From Streptomyces coeruleorubidus (lineage in GTDB: Bacteria; Actinomycetota; Actinomycetes; Streptomycetales; Streptomycetaceae): a DNA stretch of 64,000 nucleotides. The notes beneath the pieces were generated by a model. It did not search any database, had not been told where the DNA came from, and worked only from the letters and a program-made list of their open reading frames with translations. Location: NCBI RefSeq assembly GCF_008705135.1, contig NZ_CP023694.1:8655001-8719000 (forward strand). The letters are read 5' to 3'. Numbering within the stretch: position 1 is the stretch's first letter; each line of letters starts with the position of its first letter. Below are positions 15,991 to 23,866 of the stretch, one piece after another. Both the position numbers and the translations under genes were made by a program.

Positions 15991-17903
15991 CGCTTCACGA
16001 GTCGCATCGACAGACCGTCAGCCGTGTGAACGGGCACGGCCCGCAGCGTCGTCGAGTCCAGCTCGACACGGTCGAACCGGCCGCGCAGCGCCGGAGCCGA
16101 CAGGACCGGGACGGTCGTCCCCGCGACCGGCGGCCGCTCGGCGTCGAGCCGCAGCGACAGCACGCTGCCCGGGCCCAGCAGCACGCGCCGGCTCACCGTG
16201 AGTGCCGGGCCGTGGTTCCCGCGCAGCGTCAGCTCCAGCGTCGACTCGCCCTCCTGGACGTACGAGCCGCGCACCCGCAGGACCTTCTCCGCGCGCAGCG
16301 TGCCGCCGGTGACCCGGACGTCGCCCTGTCCCAGGGCGTTCGGCGAGGCGGCGACCAGTGTGCCGTCCTCCATCACGGTCCCGCCGTGGTACCGGTTGTG
16401 GCCGGTCAGCGTGAGCGTGCCCGTGCCGCGCTTGGTCAGTCCGCCGTCGCCCTCGATGTCGTTGCGCCAGACGTCGGCCGCGTGGAAGCCCCCGGCCGCC
16501 GCGTCCAGCGTCACCGTGACGTCGCTGTCGAAGGCGCCGTATCCGTCCGCCGCCGCGAACAGGTTCAGCCGGCCCCACTGCTCCAAGCCGTCCAGCAGGA
16601 CGTACCCGGAGGGCAGCGCGGTCGTGCGCAGCACCTCGCGGCGCTGGGCCGCGCTCAGGTACGGCAGCCGCGTCTCCAACAGGACCTCCGCGCCCTTCGG
16701 CACGGTGAGCGGGTCCTTGCGGCCGCGGCGGGGCAGGACGTACGTCGACCTGCGCTCGACCGACCGGGCGTTGGCCTCGCGGTCGGCGTAGGTGTCATCG
16801 GAGTCCGAGTGGGCGTAGGCGTACAGCGTGTCCGCCGTCGTGCCGGTCTTCTGCGTGAAGTAGGCGAGGGCCTGGGCGCGCGCGGCCGCCTTGAGTTCGG
16901 TGTTCGCCGGGTCGGCCAGTGTCGCCGCGGTCAGGGCGGTCGCCATGATGCGGCCGCCGATGACGTCGACGGTGGAGTGCATGCCCGACATGATCCGGGT
17001 GTGGCTGAGCTCGAACGCCCGCGTCACCAGCTCCTGGAAACGCTCGGGCACCGCGTACGCGAAGGCCAGACCGGCCAGATGGAAGGCGTTGGTGTGGCCA
17101 CTGGGGAAACCGCCGTCCTCCTCCGGGGTTTCGGAGCGCTGCCGCAGCAGCTGCGGGGCCACGATCACGTCCGAGTCGTACACCGGGTAACCGAGGGCGT
17201 CCTTCTTCCCGGTGTCCACGACTTCGCTGTCCTCGTTCATCCGCCACGGACGCGGGTACTGGAAGGCGAACTTGGCAGGGTTGCCCGAGGCGAACGGCCC
17301 GCGCACGGTGTCCACCAGTTTGGCGACCTTGCCGAGCTCCGACTCGTAGGAGCCCGCGCCGAGCGCGGATCCGGCCGGGGCGTCGGCAGGCAGGGTGTCG
17401 CTGATCTTCCCCGGGGGCGTGCCGTCCGGGGCGCCGGTGATCGACGTGACCGCCTTGGCGCCGGACTTGTACAGCCCGGCGAGCGGACCCAGTCCGCCGA
17501 TCATGGCGTAGCTCTGGTGCTGACGGTCGTAAAGGAAGGCCTCCTTCGCCTGCGCCTCGGTGCGCGATGTCGTGACCCAAGCGCAGTAGCGCATGTTGGC
17601 GCGCAGCACCTCGCGGTCCAGGACCCGGCCGGTGTCCCAGGCGTCGCCGGTCTTCCACACCTGGGACATGCCGCCCAGGATCCGGAGGACCGCGTTGGTC
17701 TCGGGGGTCTGGTTCGTCAGGACATTCGACTTGTAGTCGTCGACGAACGCCGCGGGGCCCGTGGCGGCCTTCGCGTCGGCGGCGGCGAGCCACGTGGCGA
17801 AGGCGGGCGCGGCCAGCAGACCGGCCGAGGCGCCCAGGGACGTCCTGAGGAAGCCCCGCCGGTTGACGGACGCGGTGGCGATGGGCCCGGCTGGTGACGG
17901 CAT
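15987..17903 (-). CDS. Tat-exported PAP2/haloperoxidase-like phosphatase with autotransporter-type repeats
   Basis: A 638-residue secreted protein. Residues about 14-48 are a twin-arginine signal (NRRGFLRTSLGAS) ending before ADAKAA. The PAP2 core shows PSGHT (about residue 288) and the R-I-M-S-G-M-H-S-T-V-D motif, whose Arg, His and Asp complete the acid phosphatase/vanadium haloperoxidase site. After it come a mixed region (to about 480) and a beta-helix segment with GTGTLTLTGHNRYHGGT, the autotransporter-associated repeat signature, plus repeating strand-like GGTLRAEKVLRVRGSY. ATG 17903 has GAGAGG 7 nt upstream. Autotransporter repeats are typical of Gram-negative surface proteins; this fusion is known in some Streptomyces but its job is unclear. 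Confidence 0.85.
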   Translation of the reverse strand: MPSPAGPIATASVNRRGFLRTSLGASAGLLAAPAFATWLAAADAKAATGPAAFVDDYKSNVLTNQTPETNAVLRILGGMSQVWKTGDAWDTGRVLDREVLRANMRYCAWVTTSRTEAQAKEAFLYDRQHQSYAMIGGLGPLAGLYKSGAKAVTSITGAPDGTPPGKISDTLPADAPAGSALGAGSYESELGKVAKLVDTVRGPFASGNPAKFAFQYPRPWRMNEDSEVVDTGKKDALGYPVYDSDVIVAPQLLRQRSETPEEDGGFPSGHTNAFHLAGLAFAYAVPERFQELVTRAFELSHTRIMSGMHSTVDVIGGRIMATALTAATLADPANTELKAAARAQALAYFTQKTGTTADTLYAYAHSDSDDTYADREANARSVERRSTYVLPRRGRKDPLTVPKGAEVLLETRLPYLSAAQRREVLRTTALPSGYVLLDGLEQWGRLNLFAAADGYGAFDSDVTVTLDAAAGGFHAADVWRNDIEGDGGLTKRGTGTLTLTGHNRYHGGTVMEDGTLVAASPNALGQGDVRVTGGTLRAEKVLRVRGSYVQEGESTLELTLRGNHGPALTVSRRVLLGPGSVLSLRLDAERPPVAGTTVPVLSAPALRGRFDRVELDSTTLRAVPVHTADGLSMRLVKR

Positions 17904-18072
17904 GCGTGTGCCTCTCTCGAGTTCTGCGACGGGAGTCTGCGCCGGAGTTCCGAGGCGCGGTTTTCGGCCGTTCGGCCGGGGGGACGAGCGAAGATCTACG
18001 GCCGTGCCGTGACCCTTCGGAGAGGGATCGGCCACGAGCCGGTGTCCGGAACTTGAACGGGGTCCGCCCGGC

Positions 18073-18972
18073 TCACAGCAGCGAACGGGCCAGCGCCACC
18101 GCGCCCTCGACCGGCGGCACGCGCAGCCGCTGGGGGCGGGCCGCGGGCAGGGACTCGGCGAGCGCGGAGGTGAACGCCTCGTACAGCGCGGGCTGGGCGA
18201 GCACCGTGCCGCCCGCCACCACCACGTCGTCCACCGCGACCCCGCGCCCGGCGAGCCGTACGACCAGCGAGGCCAGCGCCCGGCCGCCGTCGGCGATCAC
18301 GGCCCGGGCGAGCGGTGAGCCCGCCTCGGCGGCGGCGAACACCACGGGGGAGTGCCGGCCCCATTCGCCGGAGACGTCCGTGGCGGCCTCCAGCGCGGCG
18401 CCCAGCGCGGGCACCTCGGCAACGCCGAAGGCCTCGACCAGACCGGTCGCGAGTGCGTCCGGAACCTCGCCGCGGTCGTGCGCCGCCCAGACGGCCCGCG
18501 CGGCCTCGCGGACGAGTCCGGCCGCGCCGCCCTCGTCGCCCAGCACCGCACCCCAGCCGCCGACCTGGACCGGACCGCCGTCGGGCAGCCGCCCCACCGC
18601 GACCGAACCGGTACCGGCGACCAGACCGACGCCCTTGTCCAGCCCGGCGGCGGGAACGAGCAGTTCGGCGTCGCCCACGACCAGCGCGGGCACCCCGAGC
18701 CGCTCCTGAAGTTCGGCCCGGATGGCTTCGCACTGGCGCGGTGTCTCGCAGGCGTGACCGCCCACGGCGACGGCGGACGGGCGTGCGTCCGCCGGCAGGG
18801 CGTCACGGATCAGTGCGGCCAGCCGGCCGGCCGCGGCCCCGGGGTCGTGCGGCCGCCAGCCCGCACTGCCGCTGACACGGTCGACGACGTTCTCGCCGCC
18901 CGCGAGGGCACGCAGATGCGTCTTGGTGCCGCCCACGTCGATGCCGACCACGTAAGGCGTGGAGTCCTGCAC
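18073..18972 (-). CDS. BadF/BadG-type kinase (N-acetylglucosamine-kinase-like)
   Basis: A 299-residue ASKHA kinase. The phosphate-1 motif GIDVGGTKTHLRAL (about 10-23) and the phosphate-2 motif GTGSVAVG (about 118-125) bind ATP, and VVGDAELLVPA lies at the sugar/catalytic position. Family members phosphorylate N-acetylglucosamine or related sugars, with some unrelated ATPases. It is divergent from the ROK repressor (240 bp apart), and the ABC sugar transporter follows that repressor, so a role in phosphorylating the imported sugar is likely. The sugar cannot be read from sequence. ATG 18972 is chosen because the ATP loop follows at the expected distance. Confidence 0.82.
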   Translation of the reverse strand: MQDSTPYVVGIDVGGTKTHLRALAGGENVVDRVSGSAGWRPHDPGAAAGRLAALIRDALPADARPSAVAVGGHACETPRQCEAIRAELQERLGVPALVVGDAELLVPAAGLDKGVGLVAGTGSVAVGRLPDGGPVQVGGWGAVLGDEGGAAGLVREAARAVWAAHDRGEVPDALATGLVEAFGVAEVPALGAALEAATDVSGEWGRHSPVVFAAAEAGSPLARAVIADGGRALASLVVRLAGRGVAVDDVVVAGGTVLAQPALYEAFTSALAESLPAARPQRLRVPPVEGAVALARSLL

Positions 18973-19100
18973 GGGTCCTCTTTCGTCGTTGCGCGGTCAC
19001 GGCGACGGCAGGCGAACCGTGCGTCGGACCACGCCAGTTGAAGAGGTAGGGAAGCCCCGGGACGGGCTTCTGCGGGCCACGGCAGGCGAGTACCGTGAAG

Positions 19101-19124
19101 TTCGTTAGGAAGTTAACTAACGAA
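19101..19124. promoter_or_regulatory. Inverted repeat in the kinase/ROK divergent promoter (TTCGTTAG-N8-CTAACGAA)
   Basis: Perfect 8-bp arms flank GAAGTTAA, and an overlapping AGTTAACT palindrome lies inside. The stretch is AT-rich against its surroundings and lies between the divergent kinase and ROK genes, the usual spot for a ROK operator. Binding by the adjacent ROK protein is inferred. Confidence 0.65.
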
Positions 19125-19212
19125 GTAGGGTGCGCGTCAAGAGGCACGGAATCCCGATGCCGCGCGACCTTTGCCGCCGCTCTGCACGGCCGCAGCACGA
19201 CCTGGGGAGACC

Positions 19213-20328
19213 ATGCACCTGAGTGAGAGTGCCCGTGTGGTGTTCGACGTACTGGCCGGGACGGGCACGGCCACCCGCCCCCAGCTGGCGGCCGGCGCCG
19301 GCCTGTCCAAGCCGACCGTCTCCTCCGCCGTGGCCGAACTGGAGGCGGTCGAGCTCGCCGCCCACTCCGGCAGGGCCTCCGGGGGCACCGGCCGCAGTGC
19401 CGCGATCTACCGTCTGGGCCCGGCCGCCGGCGCGGTGCTCGCGGTCGATCTGGGGCCCGCCGTGACCCGGGTGCGCGGCTGCGCCCTGGACGGCACGCTG
19501 CTCGCCGAGGGCGCCGGGTCCAGGCCAAAGGCCGCCGACACGGTCCGCAAGGTCCTCGACGCCCTGCCCGCCGGGGCCCCGCTGCGGGCCGTCGTGGTCG
19601 CCGTCGGTGACGTCCCCATACGGGACCGCGCCGGGGAGCGCCCCGCGACCGCCAAGGCCGGACCCGTCTTCGACGCCATGGCCGTCGCCCTGCCCGAGGG
19701 CGTCCCCGTCCACCTGGAGAACAACGTCAACTGCGCCGCCCTCGCCGAGCTCCACGAGGGCGCCGCCGTCGGCCGCGACACCTTCGGCTACCTGCGCATC
19801 GGCGTCGGCATCGGCCTCGCCGTCGTCATCGGCGGCCGGGTGCTGCGCGGTGCGAACGGCGCCGCCGGTGAGGTGGCCCGGCTGCCCTACCCCTGGGACG
19901 ACGACCGCGCCCCGCGCCACGAGGCCCTGGAGCAGCGCATGGGCTCGCGCACCCTGCTGCGCCGTGCGGCCGAGGCCTGGCAGGACGGCGACGGGCCCCG
20001 CCCGCGCACCGCCGAGCGGCTCCTCGCCCTGGCCGGGCAGGGGCATGCCACAGCCGGTGCCGTGGTCGCCTCGCACGCCGCCGACGTGGGCCGGCTCGCC
20101 GCCGCCGTCGCCGCCGTACTGGACCCCGGGCTGATCGTGCTGGGCGGCGGCACCGGCGCGGATCCGCAGCTCCTGCCCGGGGTACGGGCCGAGCTGGCCC
20201 GGCTGAGCTGGCCCACCGAGGTGGTCAGCAGTGTCGTGGGCGACACCGGCACGGTGGCGGGCGCCAGCAGGCTCGCGGTCGCCCATGGAATTCAAACCGT
20301 GACCGGAGCTGTGCGGGCGAAGCATTGA
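19213..20328 (+). CDS. ROK family transcriptional repressor
   Basis: A 371-residue protein with an N-terminal winged helix (about 1-70; LAGTGTATRPQLAAGAGLSKPTVSSAVAELE) and a ROK sugar-binding domain (about 75-370). The ROK kinase-like pocket keeps LENNVNCAALAELHEGA but the cysteine-rich zinc motif normal in kinases (CGxxGC) is missing, so a regulatory role without kinase activity is likely. It probably senses the sugar carried by the downstream ABC operon (276 bp away) and controls that operon and the divergent kinase. ATG 19213 has GGGGAGA 5-6 nt upstream. Relatives in other streptomycetes govern sugar uptake and carbon control. Confidence 0.88.
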   Translation: MHLSESARVVFDVLAGTGTATRPQLAAGAGLSKPTVSSAVAELEAVELAAHSGRASGGTGRSAAIYRLGPAAGAVLAVDLGPAVTRVRGCALDGTLLAEGAGSRPKAADTVRKVLDALPAGAPLRAVVVAVGDVPIRDRAGERPATAKAGPVFDAMAVALPEGVPVHLENNVNCAALAELHEGAAVGRDTFGYLRIGVGIGLAVVIGGRVLRGANGAAGEVARLPYPWDDDRAPRHEALEQRMGSRTLLRRAAEAWQDGDGPRPRTAERLLALAGQGHATAGAVVASHAADVGRLAAAVAAVLDPGLIVLGGGTGADPQLLPGVRAELARLSWPTEVVSSVVGDTGTVAGASRLAVAHGIQTVTGAVRAKH

Positions 20329-20359
20329 CGGCCGCGCCATCGGTCTGCCAATGTCCGGA

Positions 20360-20370
20360 CAAGCGCTTTC
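20360..20370 (+). promoter_or_regulatory. LacI-family-type operator (CAAGCGCTTTC)
   Basis: Same 11-mer as at 5226-5236. It lies 233 bp before the ABC binding-protein start, at the far end of the intergenic region and close to the ROK stop codon, so it may be a distal element for the operon. Confidence 0.45.
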
Positions 20371-20525
20371 TGAGTCGGCCGGGACGCCGACTCCGGGTGA
20401 GCCTCCCGCCCGTACGCGAAGTACGGCAGCCGCACGAGGGCGTGCTTGTGCGACATCGGCCGTCATGGCCGGGGACCCCACCCGTCAAGGCGACGCGGCC
20501 GGGCGAGGCCGTGCCCCCGGAAAGC

Positions 20526-20534
20526 GAAACTTTC
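20526..20534. promoter_or_regulatory. GAAACTTTC dyad ahead of the ABC operon
   Basis: A 9-bp perfect palindrome (GAAA-C-TTTC), also readable as GGAAAG-N5-CTTTCC (20519-20535), about 70 bp before the ABC binding-protein ATG. Comparable GAAACTTTC dyads precede xylanase and xyloside genes in other streptomycetes; the resemblance is from memory. Confidence 0.45.
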
Positions 20535-20603
20535 CCGCAAAATGCACCCGTGCCGCCTCGGCTGGCGCCGTGCTTCTTCCGCTACGACGAAAAGGGATTG
20601 AAG

Positions 20604-21929
20604 ATGACCAGTCTGGGTGTGCGGCGCTCTCGCCGGCTCGGCCGCGGCGGCATACGCCGCGTTGTTCCCCTCGCTGCCGTGGCCACGGCAGGTGCCCTTC
20701 TGCTCTCCGCCTGCGGCGGGTCGGAATCCGGCTCGGGCGGGACCTCCAAGTCGCTGACGTTCTGGATCTCCACGGTTCCGGGACAGGACGCGGGCTGGAA
20801 GAAGATGGTGGCGCAGTACAAGAAGGAAACCGGCGTCAAGGTCAACCTCGTCAACATTCCCTACGACGGCTACGACGCGAAGCTGCGCAACGCCGCGCAG
20901 GCGAACTCCCTGCCCGACGTGGCGGCGGTGCCGAAGCTGGACCCGATCTGGGCGAACAAGCTGATCGACCTCGGCTCCATCGCCAACAACAAGAGCAACA
21001 AGATCAACAAGAACTTCATCGCCAAGGACTCGTCCGGGAAGGTGCTGTCCATCCCCTCGGACATCACCGCCTCCGGCCTGTTCATCAACGAGACGCTGTT
21101 CAAGAAGGCCGGCGTCTCCGTCCCCACCTCGCCCCAGAAGACCTGGACCTGGACCGAATTCATCAAGGCGGCGGACAAGGTCCGGGAGAAGACCGACGCC
21201 AAGTACTCCCTCACGTTCGACCAGTCGCCCTCCCGGCTCCGCGCCATGGTGTACGAGCTCGGCGGAAAGTACGTCCACGCGGACTCCTCCGGCAAGTTCT
21301 CGGTGGACGCCGCGACCAGGAAGGCCGTGAAGCGCTTCGTCGAGATGAACGACGACAAGACCATGCCGAAGTCGGTGTGGACCAGCGGCGCCGACCCGTC
21401 GGCCATGTTCCAGAGCGGTGACGTGGTCGCCTACTGGTCCGGCGTGTGGCAGGTGCCCGCCTTCGCGGAGAGCATCAAGAAGTTCGACTGGGCGAGCGTC
21501 CCGACTCCCGCCGAGCCGGTGCAGGCCAGCGACGTCAACAGCGGCGGCATGACGGTGGGCTTCAACAACAACGGCGACGCGGCCGCCGCCGCGACGAAGT
21601 TCCTGTCCTGGCTGTACGAGCCGGCCCACTACCAGGCGCTGTGCGAGGCGTCCGGGTTCCTGCCCGTCGAGACCGGCCTGAACCCGAAGTACCCCTTCAA
21701 GTCCGAGGCGGCGCAGGCGGCGTTCAAGCTGTACAACGAGTCGATCCCGCTGTACGCCCCGATCTCCGGCTACTTCAACACCGCGCAGACGAACTGGGTG
21801 CTGAAGGGCAAGAGCCTCACCGAGGACCCGACCAAGACGGAACTCGGCAAGGCGATCAACGGCCAGCAGTCGGCCGACAAGGCGCTGGACAACATCGTGG
21901 CCGGCTACAACCAGCAGGTCGGCGGCTGA
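20604..21929 (+). CDS. ABC sugar transporter, substrate-binding lipoprotein
   Basis: A 441-residue extracellular solute-binding protein of family 1. The signal peptide ends in LLLSACGGS, a lipobox with the lipidated Cys at about residue 37. The mature protein shows the family SLTFWISTVPGQD opening, GWKKMVAQYKKETG and NVPYDGYD-type (NIPYDGYDAKL) hinge, so it binds an oligosaccharide or sugar outside the membrane and feeds the two permeases. ATG 20604 has AAGGGA 8 nt upstream. It is the first gene of the operon; a hairpin behind it could raise its output over the permeases. No ATPase gene is present, as usual for Streptomyces sugar systems that share one MsiK-type ATPase. Substrate unknown. Confidence 0.9.
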   Translation: MTSLGVRRSRRLGRGGIRRVVPLAAVATAGALLLSACGGSESGSGGTSKSLTFWISTVPGQDAGWKKMVAQYKKETGVKVNLVNIPYDGYDAKLRNAAQANSLPDVAAVPKLDPIWANKLIDLGSIANNKSNKINKNFIAKDSSGKVLSIPSDITASGLFINETLFKKAGVSVPTSPQKTWTWTEFIKAADKVREKTDAKYSLTFDQSPSRLRAMVYELGGKYVHADSSGKFSVDAATRKAVKRFVEMNDDKTMPKSVWTSGADPSAMFQSGDVVAYWSGVWQVPAFAESIKKFDWASVPTPAEPVQASDVNSGGMTVGFNNNGDAAAAATKFLSWLYEPAHYQALCEASGFLPVETGLNPKYPFKSEAAQAAFKLYNESIPLYAPISGYFNTAQTNWVLKGKSLTEDPTKTELGKAINGQQSADKALDNIVAGYNQQVGG

Positions 21930-21945
21930 GCGCAGGCCGGAAGGC

Positions 21946-21977
21946 CCGGGCGGCGGGGTCGAGACACCGCCGCCCGG
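21946..21977 (+). terminator. Intra-operon hairpin after the binding-protein gene
   Basis: Eleven-base arms CCGGGCGGCGG and CCGCCGCCCGG with a 10-nt loop and no T run, 16 bp past the stop codon. Likely an attenuator or RNA-stabilising stem that favours expression of the binding protein over the permeases. Confidence 0.6.
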
Positions 21978-22053
21978 CCTCGGGACCCACGCGATGCCGG
22001 GCTCATGGCCTGAGCCCCACAGGAACCCATTCCACCAGCACGGAGTCAGGAAG

Positions 22054-22965
22054 ATGACCAAACGCGCCCCGGACGTGTCCGCGAGCCCGCCCAGGAGCCG
22101 CAGTAAGTACACCCTTGCGCCGCTCGTCCTCATCGCGGCCAACGTCGTGCTCTTCGCGCTGTTCTTCGTCTGGCCGGCGGTGATCGGGCTCGTCTACTCC
22201 TTCACGAACTACACGGGCGTAGGGGCGTTCCAGTTCGTCGGACTGGACAACTACCAGCACCTGTTCGGGGACTCCACCTTCTTCGACGCGCTGACCCGGA
22301 CGCTGCTGTACACGGTGCTCTTCGTTCCGCTGAACTTCGTGTTCTCGCTGCTCATCGCCAACGTGCTGGTGAGCAAGCACGCCAAGGGCGTGTCCGTCGC
22401 CCGCGTCTTCTTCTTCATCCCGTGGCTGCTGTCACCCATCGTCGTGGGTGTCCTGTGGCGGTGGCTGTTCGGTGAGAACTTCGGACTGGTCAACTACCTC
22501 ATCGAGAAGGTCGGCGGAAGCGCCGTGCCGTGGCAGTCGAACGCGGACCTGTCACTGATCGTGGTCGTGGTGGCGGCATCCTGGGCCTGGACGGGCTTCT
22601 CGATGCTGCTGTTCATCGCGGCGATCAAGAACGTACCGACGTCGTACTACGAGGCGGCCGCGCTCGACGGCGCCGGTCCGTGGCGCCAGTTCTTCAGCAT
22701 CACCCTGCCGAGCATCGCGCCGACGTCCTTCATCGTCATCCTGCTCAACACGATCCACGGGATGAAGGAATACCCGCTGTTCGCCTCCCTCAACAACGGC
22801 GGCCCCGGCACGTCGAACAACCTGCTTGTTCAGTACATCTACCAGACCGGCTTCAAAGCGGGCCAGATCGGCTACGCGAGTGCCGCGTCGTTCGTGCTCA
22901 TGCTCATCCTGATGGCCGTCGCGATCATCCAGCTGATGGTCAACCGGCGGGTGGAGAACCGATGA
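22054..22965 (+). CDS. ABC sugar transporter permease (MalF-like)
   Basis: A 303-residue inner-membrane protein with six predicted transmembrane segments; the EAA loop reads AAALDGAGPWRQFFSITLPSIAP (about residues 206-228) where MalF-type permeases contact the ATPase. ATG 22054 has GTCAGGAAG right upstream. The next permease overlaps its stop codon by 4 bp (ATGA), showing translational coupling. Works with the lipoprotein at 20604 and a shared ATPase encoded elsewhere. Confidence 0.92.
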   Translation: MTKRAPDVSASPPRSRSKYTLAPLVLIAANVVLFALFFVWPAVIGLVYSFTNYTGVGAFQFVGLDNYQHLFGDSTFFDALTRTLLYTVLFVPLNFVFSLLIANVLVSKHAKGVSVARVFFFIPWLLSPIVVGVLWRWLFGENFGLVNYLIEKVGGSAVPWQSNADLSLIVVVVAASWAWTGFSMLLFIAAIKNVPTSYYEAAALDGAGPWRQFFSITLPSIAPTSFIVILLNTIHGMKEYPLFASLNNGGPGTSNNLLVQYIYQTGFKAGQIGYASAASFVLMLILMAVAIIQLMVNRRVENR

Positions 22966-23864
22966 CAACCACAGACATGCCGCGCAAGGCCGACGCCGAT
23001 TCCGCACGGGCCGTCTCCAGGAAGCGGCCCCGCGGCGCGGTCGGCGGCGGGCTTCGGCGCGCGGTGCCCGCGACGACACTGCTGTGGGTCCTGGCGGCCC
23101 TCTACGGGCTGCCGGTGCTGTGGTTCGTCCTCAGCTCCTTCAAGCCGGCGGGAGACCTGTTCTCCCTTCCACTGACGCTGTTTCCGGAAGACCCCACCGT
23201 GTCGGGTTACAAGGCGGCGTGGGACAGTGCCAACTTCTCCCAGTACTTCATCAACACGGCCATCGTGTGCGTGATCGCGACGATCCTCACGGTGGGAGTC
23301 AGCTGTTGCACGGGGTACGCGCTGGCCAAGTACGACAACAAGTGGCTCAAGGTCTTCTTCGTCGGCATCCTGGCCACCACGATGCTGCCGGGCGAGGTCA
23401 TGCTCGCCCCGCAGTTCCTGGTGGTCCGCGACCTCGGCCTGTACAACTCGCTCGCCGGCATCATCCTCCCGGCCGTGCTCACCGCCACCGGATGCTTCAT
23501 GTTCCGTCAGTTCTTCCTGACGGTCCCCGACGAGCTCATCGAGGCCGCCCGCATCGACGGGGCGCGTGAGCTGTCGATCTTCCTGCGGATCATGGTGCCG
23601 ATCTCCCGGCCCATCATGCTGACGCTCGCCATCCTGTCGTTCCAGTGGCGGTGGAACGACTACATCTGGCCGCTGCTGATGCTCAACGACCCCGAGAAGT
23701 TCACCGTGCAGATCGGCATCCAGAGCCTCGTCGGGGCGCAGAACATCAACTGGTCGGTGGTGCTCGGTGGATCGGTCATCTCCATGATCCCTTTGATCCT
23801 CGTCTTCCTGGTGTTCCAGCGTTACGTCATGAACGCCAACATCAATGCCGGACTGAAGGACTGA
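22962..23864 (+). CDS. ABC sugar transporter permease (MalG-like)
   Basis: A 300-residue inner-membrane protein with a basic cytoplasmic N-terminus and six hydrophobic segments. The EAA motif is EAARIDGARELSIFLRIMVPIS (about 188-209), normal for MalG-type subunits. Its ATG overlaps the previous stop codon. The downstream heparinase-like gene starts 2 bp after its stop, so the whole set is one translational unit. Confidence 0.92.
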   Translation: MTTTDMPRKADADSARAVSRKRPRGAVGGGLRRAVPATTLLWVLAALYGLPVLWFVLSSFKPAGDLFSLPLTLFPEDPTVSGYKAAWDSANFSQYFINTAIVCVIATILTVGVSCCTGYALAKYDNKWLKVFFVGILATTMLPGEVMLAPQFLVVRDLGLYNSLAGIILPAVLTATGCFMFRQFFLTVPDELIEAARIDGARELSIFLRIMVPISRPIMLTLAILSFQWRWNDYIWPLLMLNDPEKFTVQIGIQSLVGAQNINWSVVLGGSVISMIPLILVFLVFQRYVMNANINAGLKD

Positions 23865-23866
23865 CC

